A DNA stretch of 8,625 bases, taken from assembly GCA_016936035.1 (NCBI GenBank), contig JAFGPU010000098.1, positions 1 to 8,625 on the forward strand. Direction: 5' to 3'. This stretch comes from Acidimicrobiales bacterium. GTDB taxonomy: Bacteria > Actinomycetota > Acidimicrobiia > Acidimicrobiales > VFJN01. Position numbers and translations under genes: made by a program. Of this stretch, positions 1 through 6,265 are shown piece by piece. How positions within the stretch are numbered: position 1 is the stretch's first letter; every line of letters begins with the position of its first letter. The notes under the pieces were generated by a model, which searched no databases, was not told the DNA's origin, and saw only the letters and a program-made list of their open reading frames with translations.

Positions 1-1962
1 GACGCCGATCGCGGCCGCCTTCAGGGCCGGTGCGTCGTTGACCCCGTCGCCGGTGACCGCCACGACCTCGCCGTGGTGCTGCAGGGCCCGCACGATGCGC
101 AGCTTGTCCTCGGGGTCGACACGGGCGAACACGGTGGCGTCGACGACCCGGTCGTGCAGCTCGTCGTCGTCCATCGTCCCGAGCTCGGCACCCGTGAGCG
201 CAGCGTCGCCCGGCTCGGCGATGCCCAGGTCCTCAGCGATCGCCCGGGCGGTGGAGGCGTGGTCGCCGGTGATCATCACCACCCGGATGCCCGCCTCGTG
301 GCACAGGTCGATCGACTCCCGCACCCCGGGACGCGGCGGATCCAGCATGCCCTGGAGGCCCACGAAGATGAGTCCCTCGGGCTCGTCGACGTCCTCGGGG
401 TGCGCCAGCGGTTCCGGCAGCCGGTGCTGGGCCATCGCCAGCACCCGCAGGCCCCGCCCGGCCAGGTCGCGGGCGGCGGCCTCGACCGTCTCCGCGTCGA
501 TCGGGACCGGGCCGTCGTCGGTGAGCATCGCCGTGCACATGGCGACGACCCGCTCGGGGGCGCCCTTGACGAAGATCGTGTGGGTGCCGTGCCGCTCGCG
601 GATGCTCGCGGAGTAGCGCCGCTCGGTCTCGAACGGGATCTCGGCGAACAGGGGGTAGGCCTCCCGGGCCTCCTCCTCGTCGATCCCGATGTTCATCCCG
701 GCGACGACCAGGGCCACCTCGGTCGGGTCGCCGGTGGACTCGATGTGGTCGTCGTCGAGGAACACGTCGGCCTCGTTGTCGAGCACACCGGTGAGCAGCG
801 TCTCGTGGAACACCGGATGGGTCTCGATGCTCGCGGGCTCGTCGTCGACGAGGAATCCGGCGTCGGGCTCGTCGCCAGCCAGCCGGTACGTGCGTCCGGA
901 CGCCCACACCTCCTGCACCGTCATGCGGTTCTCGGTGAGCGTGCCGGTCTTGTCGGAGCCGATCACGGTGGTGCTGCCGAGCGTCTCGACCGCCGGCAGG
1001 CGTCGGACGATGGCGTTCCTGCCCGCCATGCGGCTGACGCCGATGGCGAAGGTGATGGTGACCGCCACCGGCAGGCCCTCGGGCACGGCGGAGACAGCGA
1101 GCGCCACCGCGGTGAGGAACATCTCCTGCACGCTGCCGCCGAGGGCGACCCCGCTGGCGAAGGCGACGACCGATGCCACGCCGACCGCCAGCCCGATCAG
1201 CTTGGCCAGCCTGCCGATCTGGCGCTGCAGCGGCGTCTCGACGGATGTCTCGCCCCGCATCAGGCCCGCGATGGTGCCCAGCTCGGTGTCGGCGCCGGTG
1301 GCGACCACGATGCCCCGGCCCCGCCCGCTCGTGACGATCGCGCCGGTGAACGCCATCGAGGCCCGATCGCCGATCGGCACCGCCTCCGGCACGGGCGCCA
1401 CCTGCTTGGCGACGGGCAGCGACTCGCCGGTGAGCAGAGACTCGTCGATGGTCAGCGAGCCGACGGCATCAAGCCGGACGTCGGCCGGCACCCTGCTGCC
1501 GGGCTCGAGCTGCACGACGTCACCTGGCACCAGCTCGCGACTGTCGACCTCGCGCTCGTGGCCGTCCCGCACGACCCGGGCCCGGGGGACGACGAGCTGC
1601 TGAAGGGCCCGGACGGCGCCTTCGGCCTTGCGCTCCTGGGTGAAGCCGATCGTGGCGTTGAGCACCAGCACCGCGGCGATCACACCTGCGTCGATGAACT
1701 CCTCGAGGGCGACGGTGACCGCGGCGGCGACGAGGAGGATGTAGATGAGCGGGTTGCGGAACTGGCGGGCCAGCACCACCAGCGCGCCGGGAGGCGGTTC
1801 CTCCTCCAGCTCGTTGGGGCCGTGGTGGGCGAGCCGGGCCTCGACCTCCTCGTGGGACAGCCCGCGATCGCTCGTGTGCAGCGTGGTCTCGACGTCCGAG
1901 GGGTCGAGGGCGTGCCAGGGCGGCGCCTGGTCGGGGGCGGGAACGGACGTCACGTCACCCAT
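1..1962 (-). CDS. P2-type cation-transporting P-type ATPase (PacL/CtpF-like), C-terminus cut by window edge
   Basis: An integral membrane pump that would use ATP to move a cation, forming an aspartyl-phosphate intermediate. The frame is open from an ATG at 1962 to base 1 (654 residues) with no stop. Visible in order: N-terminal cation-ATPase domain (about 14-60), M1 (about 70-86), M2 (about 89-109), actuator loop TGES (178-181), M3 (about 255-275), M4 with the ion-site motif PEGLP (294-298), phosphorylation motif DKTGT with D337, GDPTE (411-415), nucleotide-binding KGAPE (466-470), DPPR (541-544), MITGD (563-567) and hinge TGDGVNDAP (637-645). Family members are about 900 residues, so roughly 250 residues, including M5-M10, lie outside. 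PEGLP and the domain order indicate the P2 (SERCA/PacL-like) group rather than CPC-type heavy-metal pumps. The ion (Ca2+, Mn2+ or other) cannot be assigned because the M5-M6 ligands are missing. The GTG at codon 4 (1953-1951) has a better-spaced AGGATGG ahead of it and is an alternative start. Confidence 0.93.
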   Translation of the reverse strand, partial: MGDVTSVPAPDQAPPWHALDPSDVETTLHTSDRGLSHEEVEARLAHHGPNELEEEPPPGALVVLARQFRNPLIYILLVAAAVTVALEEFIDAGVIAAVLVLNATIGFTQERKAEGAVRALQQLVVPRARVVRDGHEREVDSRELVPGDVVQLEPGSRVPADVRLDAVGSLTIDESLLTGESLPVAKQVAPVPEAVPIGDRASMAFTGAIVTSGRGRGIVVATGADTELGTIAGLMRGETSVETPLQRQIGRLAKLIGLAVGVASVVAFASGVALGGSVQEMFLTAVALAVSAVPEGLPVAVTITFAIGVSRMAGRNAIVRRLPAVETLGSTTVIGSDKTGTLTENRMTVQEVWASGRTYRLAGDEPDAGFLVDDEPASIETHPVFHETLLTGVLDNEADVFLDDDHIESTGDPTEVALVVAGMNIGIDEEEAREAYPLFAEIPFETERRYSASIRERHGTHTIFVKGAPERVVAMCTAMLTDDGPVPIDAETVEAAARDLAGRGLRVLAMAQHRLPEPLAHPEDVDEPEGLIFVGLQGMLDPPRPGVRESIDLCHEAGIRVVMITGDHASTARAIAEDLGIAEPGDAALTGAELGTMDDDELHDRVVDATVFARVDPEDKLRIVRALQHHGEVVAVTGDGVNDAPALKAAAIGV

Positions 1963-1988
1963 CCTGGGCCTGGCTCGTCGCACGAGGT

Positions 1989-2051
1989 GGCATCGGGCCC
2001 ATCGTGCGCGCGGGTCGCACCCCCGTGCGAGCGACGGTGGGCCCGGATGCC
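1989..2051. repeat. Large imperfect inverted repeat (hairpin/cruciform or operator)
   Basis: The left arm (1989-2005) and right arm (2034-2051) are complementary over 17 bases, apart from one bulged base and one T-G wobble; each contains GGGCCC. Inside, CGC (2007-2009) can pair with GCG (2031-2033), and TCGCAC (2015-2020) pairs perfectly with GTGCGA (2025-2030) around a CCCC loop. If it lies within the 5' leader of the downstream gene it would form a strong RNA stem. As DNA it could be a regulator site or a REP-like extragenic palindrome. High GC makes short hairpins common, but arms this long are beyond that background. The function is unknown. Confidence 0.7.
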
Positions 2052-2089
2052 CGTCGCCGGGGCCGGGGTTGCGCGCCGGGGCGGGAGGG

Positions 2090-2096
2090 AAGGAAG
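2090..2096 (+). promoter_or_regulatory. Ribosome binding site of the persulfide dioxygenase fusion
   Basis: AAGGAAG lies 5 bases before the ATG at 2102, within a purine-rich run that also contains GGAGG at 2084-2088. This fixes the start at 2102. The same frame stays open upstream to 1745, but that stretch runs antisense through the ATPase start and has no family similarity. Confidence 0.75.
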
Positions 2097-2101
2097 TAGG
2101 C

Positions 2102-3490
2102 ATGCTCCTCACCCAGTTCGTCCTCGAAGGTCTCGGGCACGCCAGCTACCTGGTGGGTTCGGAGGAGACGGGGGAGGCCCTGGTGCTCGACCCCCAACGC
2201 CAGGTGGACGACTACCTGGCGGCGGCGCGCAGCAACGGCATGCGCATCCGCTACGGCATCGACAGCCACGGCCACAACGACTACCTGTCCGGGCTGTCGG
2301 AGCTGACCGAGCGCCAGCGCCTCACCGTGCTCGGTTCCGCCCACGCAGAGCTGGGGTACGACCACCAGCCGGTCCGCGACGGCGAGGTCATCGAGATGGG
2401 CGAGGTCGGCATCGAGGTGCTGCACACCCCCGGCCACACGCCCGAGCACGTCAGCCTGCTGCTCTACGACCGTTCGACCGGCGACGAGCCCGCCATGCTG
2501 CTGTCCGGCGGCGCGCTGCTGGTGGGCGACCTGGCCCGGCCCGACCTGCTCGGCACGCGCGCCGACGCCGAGCACGCGGCCCGGGAGTTCTGCCGCACCA
2601 TCCAGGACAAGATCCTCACGCTGCCCGACCACGTCGAGGTCTTCCCCACCCACGTCGCCGGCAGCCTGTGCGGCGGCAACATCGGGTCCCGGATGTCCAC
2701 CACCGTGGGCTACGAGCGCCGCACCAACGCGGTGCTCGCCACGGTCGACTCGGCCGAGGAGTTCGTGGCCGAGTGCATCCGCCTCGACAACCTGCCGGCG
2801 GTGCCGCCGTACTGGAAGCGCATGCGCGCCCAGAACCTGGCGGGCGTCGGGTTGCTGGGGGTGCTGGGCGAACCGCCGGCGCTGGCGCCCGACGACGTCG
2901 AGCGCGCCCGGGCCGACGGCGCCGTCGTGCTCGACACCCGGGCCCCCGAGGCGTTCGGTGCCGCGCACATCCCCGGTGCGCTGAACGCCGGCCTCGGCTC
3001 GAGCTTCGCGACGTGGGCGGGCACAGTGCTGGACGAGGACGCCCACACGGTGCTCGTGCTCGACCGGCCCGACGACCTGTGGGAGGCCGCTTGGCAGCTG
3101 CTACGCATCGGCTACCCGCTGCCGGAGGGGTGGCTGGCCGGCGGGATGATGGCATGGCGCACGGCCGCCAAGCCCCTCGGGAGCATCGAGCAGATCACCG
3201 TGCACGAGCTGAAGGACCGGGTGGCGAACGACGAGGTGGCGGTGCTGGACGTGCGGCAGCCGGCCGAGTGGGCGGCCGGCCACATCGACGGCGCCACGTT
3301 CGTGACCGGCGGCGAGCTGCCCTCCCGCCTCGACGACGTCCCCGACGCCCCGGTGGTCGCCACCGTGTGCGGTTCGGGCTACCGCTCGTCGGTGGCGGCC
3401 AGCCTGCTCGCCGCCAACGGGCGCCGGGTGGTCAACGTGCTGGGGGGCATGACCGCCTGGAACAGCGCCGGGTACCCGACCGAGAGCTGA
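2102..3490 (+). CDS. CstB-like persulfide dioxygenase / pseudo-rhodanese / rhodanese fusion
   Basis: A 462-residue, probably cytoplasmic sulfur-detoxification enzyme. Residues 1 to about 245 are a metallo-beta-lactamase fold of the ETHE1/persulfide dioxygenase type: SHGHNDYLSG (55-64) with H56, H58 and D60, then TPGHTPEH with H112, D143 in GDLARPD, and H184. By homology H56, H112 and D143 bind one iron. Position 61 is Tyr where di-zinc hydrolases have His, which fits a mono-iron dioxygenase. Residues about 254-358 are a rhodanese-like domain with the structural motif AAHIPGALN, but its active-site loop (about 318-326) has Asp where Cys is expected, so it is probably inactive. Residues about 362-458 are a second rhodanese with an intact CGSGYRSS loop (C423, R428). 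Known relatives oxidise low-molecular-weight thiol persulfides to sulfite, and a rhodanese domain can combine sulfite with persulfide sulfur to give thiosulfate. Staphylococcal CstB has the same three-part order. No sulfide-responsive regulator or sulfide:quinone reductase is adjacent. There is no signal peptide. Confidence 0.92.
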   Translation: MLLTQFVLEGLGHASYLVGSEETGEALVLDPQRQVDDYLAAARSNGMRIRYGIDSHGHNDYLSGLSELTERQRLTVLGSAHAELGYDHQPVRDGEVIEMGEVGIEVLHTPGHTPEHVSLLLYDRSTGDEPAMLLSGGALLVGDLARPDLLGTRADAEHAAREFCRTIQDKILTLPDHVEVFPTHVAGSLCGGNIGSRMSTTVGYERRTNAVLATVDSAEEFVAECIRLDNLPAVPPYWKRMRAQNLAGVGLLGVLGEPPALAPDDVERARADGAVVLDTRAPEAFGAAHIPGALNAGLGSSFATWAGTVLDEDAHTVLVLDRPDDLWEAAWQLLRIGYPLPEGWLAGGMMAWRTAAKPLGSIEQITVHELKDRVANDEVAVLDVRQPAEWAAGHIDGATFVTGGELPSRLDDVPDAPVVATVCGSGYRSSVAASLLAANGRRVVNVLGGMTAWNSAGYPTES

Positions 3491-3491
3491 C

Positions 3492-3516
3492 GGGCCCGCC
3501 CGAGCAGGGCGGCCCC
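3492..3516 (+). terminator. Terminator-like hairpin after the persulfide dioxygenase fusion
   Basis: Starting 2 bases after the stop codon, GGGCCCGCCC (3492-3501) and GGGCGGCCCC (3507-3516) pair at 9 of 10 positions around a GAGCA loop. No T-run follows, so it would be a T-less hairpin of the kind often proposed in actinobacteria. It would separate this gene from the SOS-controlled operon downstream. Confidence 0.4.
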
Positions 3517-3563
3517 CTCCGGGGTCTCGTGCCGGACGCGCCGTGCAGGCGCTCGCACAGGCC

Positions 3564-3592
3564 TTGCCGTCGGCGAACAGGTGTTCGATCAT
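3564..3592 (+). promoter_or_regulatory. Probable imuA' promoter
   Basis: TTGCCG (3564-3569) matches the -35 consensus at 4 of 6 positions. GATCAT (3587-3592) matches the -10 consensus at 4 of 6, with a 17-base spacer. A transcript would begin near 3598-3600, exactly at the GTG codon (3599) of imuA'. The LexA box fills the spacer. The assignment is inferred from spacing and position only. Confidence 0.45.
3574..3587. promoter_or_regulatory. LexA-binding SOS box
   Basis: CGAACAGGTGTTCG matches the Gram-positive/actinobacterial LexA consensus CGAACRNRYGTTYG at every position. It lies just ahead of imuA', whose mycobacterial counterparts are LexA-regulated. LexA bound here would cover the space between the proposed -35 and -10, blocking transcription until RecA-stimulated LexA cleavage after DNA damage. 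Confidence 0.88.
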
Positions 3593-3598
3593 GGGGCC

Positions 3599-4471
3599 GT
3601 GGCTCACGCAGAGAGGTTCGCTCCCGGCCTCGGAGTGCCCGAGGTGGCGTCTGCCGCTGGCGGCGGGACGATCGCCGGCCTGGCCGAGCGCGTCCGGCCC
3701 ACCGACCTGGCCCGCGACCGGTACCTGCCGGTCGTGCCGGCGTTCGATGCGCTGCTCCCGTCCCCGGGGCTGCGGCGGGGCGCCACGGTGTCCGTGGGGT
3801 CCCGGCCGGGTGTGACCGGGGCGGCGTCGCTGGCCCTGGCCCTGGCGGCGGGGGCGTCACAGGCGGGGTCGTGGGTGGCGGCCGTCGGGCTCGGGTCGCT
3901 GGGGCTGGTGGCGGCCGCCGAGCTGGGGGTGGCGCTCGAACGCCTGGTGCTGGTGGCCGACCCCGGTCGCGAGAGAGCCGGCTGGGCGTCGGTGGTGGCC
4001 GCGCTGGTCGACGGGTTCGACGTCGTGCTCGTCGCGGCGGGCGACGGTGCGGCCCGGGGCGGTGGGCGGTTGCGCACCGCCGACGCCCGGCGCCTGGTCG
4101 CCCGCGTGCGCGAGCGGGCCGCGGTGCTCGTCGCAGTGGGCGGCGACCTGCCGGGTCAGCGCAGCCCCCTCCGGCTGACGGTGGCGTCGTCGACCTGGCA
4201 GGGGCTGGGCGAGGGGTGGGGCCACCTGCAGGGGAGGCGGGTGGCGGTCGAGGTCGACGGCCGGGGCGAGGCCTCCCGCGGGGGCCGGGCCGAGCTGTGG
4301 TTGCCCGGGCCCGACGGGGGCGTGGCGGTGGCCGACCCCGTCGCCGTACCCATCCCCCTGCGCCCCCGGTCGACCGGTGCGGTGCCGCCGGCGGCCAGGG
4401 CGGGTGCGCCGGGTTCTGTGGATACGGCGGGTGATGCGGGCACGGCGGGCGCCGCGGTGGTCCCCCCGTGA
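3599..4471 (+). CDS. imuA: ImuA' (RecA-like accessory protein of the mutasome)
   Basis: A 290-residue actinobacterial ImuA'-type protein. In mycobacteria ImuA' works with ImuB and the error-prone polymerase DnaE2 in damage-induced mutagenesis, binding ImuB through its C-terminal part. The sequence has a RecA-like core at about 45-200. The loop where RecA carries its Walker A motif (about 67-77, GSRPGVTGAAS) has no GKT/GKS lysine, so ATP binding by the usual mechanism is doubtful. Hydrophobic strands follow (about 92-106, 116-121, 141-147, 176-181). Residues 257-290 are an Ala/Gly/Pro-rich, probably disordered tail. Identification rests mainly on the RecA-like core, the adjacent imuB and the LexA box. 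An in-frame GTG at 3581 lies inside the LexA box and is unlikely as a start. I chose GTG 3599, where the predicted transcript begins, implying leaderless translation. GTG 3635 is another option. The stop overlaps the imuB start by 4 bases. Confidence 0.85.
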   Translation: MAHAERFAPGLGVPEVASAAGGGTIAGLAERVRPTDLARDRYLPVVPAFDALLPSPGLRRGATVSVGSRPGVTGAASLALALAAGASQAGSWVAAVGLGSLGLVAAAELGVALERLVLVADPGRERAGWASVVAALVDGFDVVLVAAGDGAARGGGRLRTADARRLVARVRERAAVLVAVGGDLPGQRSPLRLTVASSTWQGLGEGWGHLQGRRVAVEVDGRGEASRGGRAELWLPGPDGGVAVADPVAVPIPLRPRSTGAVPPAARAGAPGSVDTAGDAGTAGAAVVPP

Positions 4472-6207
4472 CCGAAGTGACCCGCACTCTGGTGGTGTGG
4501 TGCGCCGACTGGCCCGTGGTGGCCGCCGGCGTGCCCCTCGACCAGCCGGCGGCCGTGTTCCACGCCAACCGGGTCGTGGCCTGCTCGCCAGCGGCGCGGG
4601 CCGAGGGCGTCGAACGTCACCAGCGTCGCCGCGACGCCCAGGCCCGGTGCCCCGACCTCGTGGTGCTGCACCACGACCCGGCGGCCGCCGCCCGCGCGTT
4701 CGAGCCCGTGCCCGCCGCGCTCGAGGCGCTCACGCCCCGCATCGAGATCACCTCCCCGGGGGCGTGCGCCTTTCCGACGCGGGGACCGTCCCGCTACCAC
4801 GGTGGCGACCGGGCGCTGGCCGACAAGGCGGGGGCGCTGGTGCACGAGGTGCTGTCCGGGCGGGCACCCGTCCGGGTCGGCGTCGCCGACGGCCGCTTCG
4901 CCGCCGCGCTCGCTGCCCGCCGGCCGGTGCCGCCCGCAGCGGGCCCGGCGGCTGGTCCGGCGGCGTTGCCCGCCGATTCGACGGCGACCACTGCTGGCCC
5001 GGTGGCGCCCCCCGGCGGTCCGGCGGCTGGTCCGGCGGCTGGCTTGGCGGCGCCGCCCGAGCGGTCGACGGTTGTCGCCCCCGGGGGCAGCCCGCGCTTC
5101 CTGGCGCCCCTGCCGGTCACCGTGCTCGCCGAGCAGGAGGGACCGGCCGGTGCCGAGCTCGTCGACGTGCTCGAACGGCTGGGGGTGCGCACGCTGGGCG
5201 ACCTGGCGGCCCTGCCCGTCGCCCAGGTCGTGGGCCGCTTCGGCGCCGAGGGACGGGCGGCGCACCGGCTGGCCCGCGGCCTCGACGAGCGCCCGCCGGT
5301 CACCGTTCCGCCGCCGGCCGAGCTGACCCTGTCGGCCGAGATCGACCCTCCCGCCGAGCGGGTCGAGGCCGTGGCCTTCGTGGCCCGGAGACTGGTCGAC
5401 GACCTGCAGGCCCGCCTGTCCGCCACGGGCAGCTCCTGCACCCGCCTGGTCATCGGCGCCGAGACCGAGCACGGCGAGACGCACGAGCGGGTGTGGCGCA
5501 CCGAGGGGACGTTCACGGCCCTCGCCATCGCCGACCGGGTGCGCTGGCAGCTCGACGGCTGGCTCCACGCCGGCGCCCACCGGCCGTCGGGCGGGCTCAG
5601 CCGCCTGTGGCTGGCACCGGACGAGGTCGTGGCGGCCGGCGGGCGACAGCTCGCGTTCAGCGCGGGCGGGCCGGGCTCGGTCGACGCCGTCGAGGCGGGC
5701 GACCGGGCGGCGCGGGCCCTCGCCCGGGTGCAGGGCCTGCTGGGCGTCGACGCGGTGCAGGTGCCCGAGTGGCGGGGCGGCCGGGGGCCAGGCGAGCGGG
5801 TGGGGCTGGTGCCGGTGGCGGCCGCGGACGTCACCGAGCCGCGCCCGGCGGCCCAGCGCGGCTGGGTGGGCGAGCCCTGGCCCGGGGCCGTCCCCGAACC
5901 GGCGCCCGCCGTGGTGCACGACCCTCAGCGGCCCGCCCAGGTGCTCGACGCCGCCGGCCGCCCGGTGCGCGTCAGCGGCCGGGGCGAGGTGAGCGCCGCC
6001 CCGGCGGCGGTGACGGTCGGCAGCGACCGGGGGGCACGCCCCGCGCCGGTCGTCGCCTGGGCGGGCCCGTGGCCCTGCGACGAGCGCTGGTGGGACCTGG
6101 CCACCCACCGGCGCCGGGCCCGGCTCCAGGTGGCGACGGCGGGCGGCGTGGCCTACCTGCTGACCGTCGAGTCGGGGCGCTGGTCGGTCGAAGCCACCTA
6201 CGACTGA
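4468..6207 (+). CDS. imuB: ImuB, Y-family DNA polymerase-like mutasome subunit
   Basis: A 579-residue Y-family homologue that, in mycobacteria, is a non-catalytic adapter linking ImuA' and DnaE2 to the beta clamp. The N-terminal motif reads WCADWPVVAAG (11-21), as in ImuB proteins. Where active polymerases have an SxDE-type motif, this one has EITSPGACAFPT (93-104) with no Asp-Glu pair, so it should not polymerise. Order: palm/fingers (about 1-150), an Ala/Pro/Gly-rich insertion (about 152-207), end of palm (about 210-222), helix-hairpin-helix thumb (about 228-272), little finger (about 285-428), then QVPEW (431-435) where mycobacterial ImuB has its QLPLW-like clamp-binding motif. The tail (about 440-579) ends in a conserved-looking Trp-rich segment, WAGPWPCDERWWD (531-543). 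The GTG start lies in GTGA shared with the imuA' stop, indicating translational coupling and joint SOS control. No dnaE2 follows in this window. Confidence 0.92.
   Translation: MTEVTRTLVVWCADWPVVAAGVPLDQPAAVFHANRVVACSPAARAEGVERHQRRRDAQARCPDLVVLHHDPAAAARAFEPVPAALEALTPRIEITSPGACAFPTRGPSRYHGGDRALADKAGALVHEVLSGRAPVRVGVADGRFAAALAARRPVPPAAGPAAGPAALPADSTATTAGPVAPPGGPAAGPAAGLAAPPERSTVVAPGGSPRFLAPLPVTVLAEQEGPAGAELVDVLERLGVRTLGDLAALPVAQVVGRFGAEGRAAHRLARGLDERPPVTVPPPAELTLSAEIDPPAERVEAVAFVARRLVDDLQARLSATGSSCTRLVIGAETEHGETHERVWRTEGTFTALAIADRVRWQLDGWLHAGAHRPSGGLSRLWLAPDEVVAAGGRQLAFSAGGPGSVDAVEAGDRAARALARVQGLLGVDAVQVPEWRGGRGPGERVGLVPVAAADVTEPRPAAQRGWVGEPWPGAVPEPAPAVVHDPQRPAQVLDAAGRPVRVSGRGEVSAAPAAVTVGSDRGARPAPVVAWAGPWPCDERWWDLATHRRRARLQVATAGGVAYLLTVESGRWSVEATYD
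4945..5039 (+). repeat. Low-complexity Ala/Pro/Gly-coding insertion with a 20-base direct repeat inside imuB
   Basis: An identical 20-base unit, beginning CCGGCGGCTGG, occurs at 4945-4964 and 5020-5039, a 75-base (25-codon) offset that keeps frame. The surrounding stretch encodes variants of PAAGPAAG. Replication slippage could expand or contract it in frame. It falls within the catalytic-core fold of ImuB, probably as a surface loop. Confidence 0.8.
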
Positions 6208-6265
6208 ACGAAACCTTCGTCCAGGGGGAGGGAACCCCGACCCTGTGGTCTCCACCGGCGGAGGG
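6208..6265. terminator. Weak hairpins between convergent imuB and the cupin gene
   Basis: Just after the imuB stop, ACGAA-ACC-TTCGT (6208-6220) forms a 5-bp stem. GGGG (6225-6228) and CCCC (6235-6238) can form a second stem. Neither has a T-run. In this 58-base space between converging genes they may act as a bidirectional terminator, but support is thin. Confidence 0.25.

Larger units (their letters stand above)
1963..2101. promoter_or_regulatory. Divergent intergenic region between the ATPase and the persulfide dioxygenase fusion
   Basis: These 139 bases separate two divergently transcribed genes, so both promoters should lie here. I could not assign a convincing -35/-10 pair on either strand. 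The region is dominated by the inverted repeat at 1989-2051. A shorter palindrome, CTCGT-CGC-ACGAG, sits at 1974-1986, close to the ATPase start. The hexamer TCGCAC or its complement occurs at 1978-1983, 2015-2020 and 2025-2030, which could be recurring regulator half-sites. That role is inference. Confidence 0.6.

Noticed and set aside
1745..2101. Upstream in-frame extension of the persulfide dioxygenase fusion
   Set aside because: It lies antisense to the ATPase start and has no family similarity. The ATG at 2102 has a good ribosome binding site and begins exactly where the domain begins.
1955..3046. A minus-strand open frame of 363 codons
   Set aside because: It is the complement of the persulfide dioxygenase gene, whose own frame has intact motifs throughout.
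1..3490. ATPase plus persulfide dioxygenase as a new combined system
   Set aside because: The only evidence is divergent adjacency. The ATPase ion is unknown and no shared pathway is established, so I did not claim a system.
3581..3583. GTG as the imuA' start
   Set aside because: It lies inside the LexA box and upstream of the predicted transcription start, with no ribosome binding site. It was kept only as an alternative.
3591..3593. ATG as the imuA' start
   Set aside because: It is out of frame with the RecA-like protein and leads into a short shadow frame ending at 3815.
73..4434. A plus-strand open frame of 1453 codons
   Set aside because: It runs antisense through the ATPase and out of frame through the persulfide dioxygenase and imuA'. 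Its translation is Arg/Gly/Pro-rich low complexity with no family motif. Long empty frames are expected in DNA this GC-rich.
4945..5039. Direct repeat in imuB as a mobile element or CRISPR trace
   Set aside because: Only two copies occur, within one coding frame, encoding a low-complexity peptide. There is no terminal inverted repeat, transposase or regular spacing.
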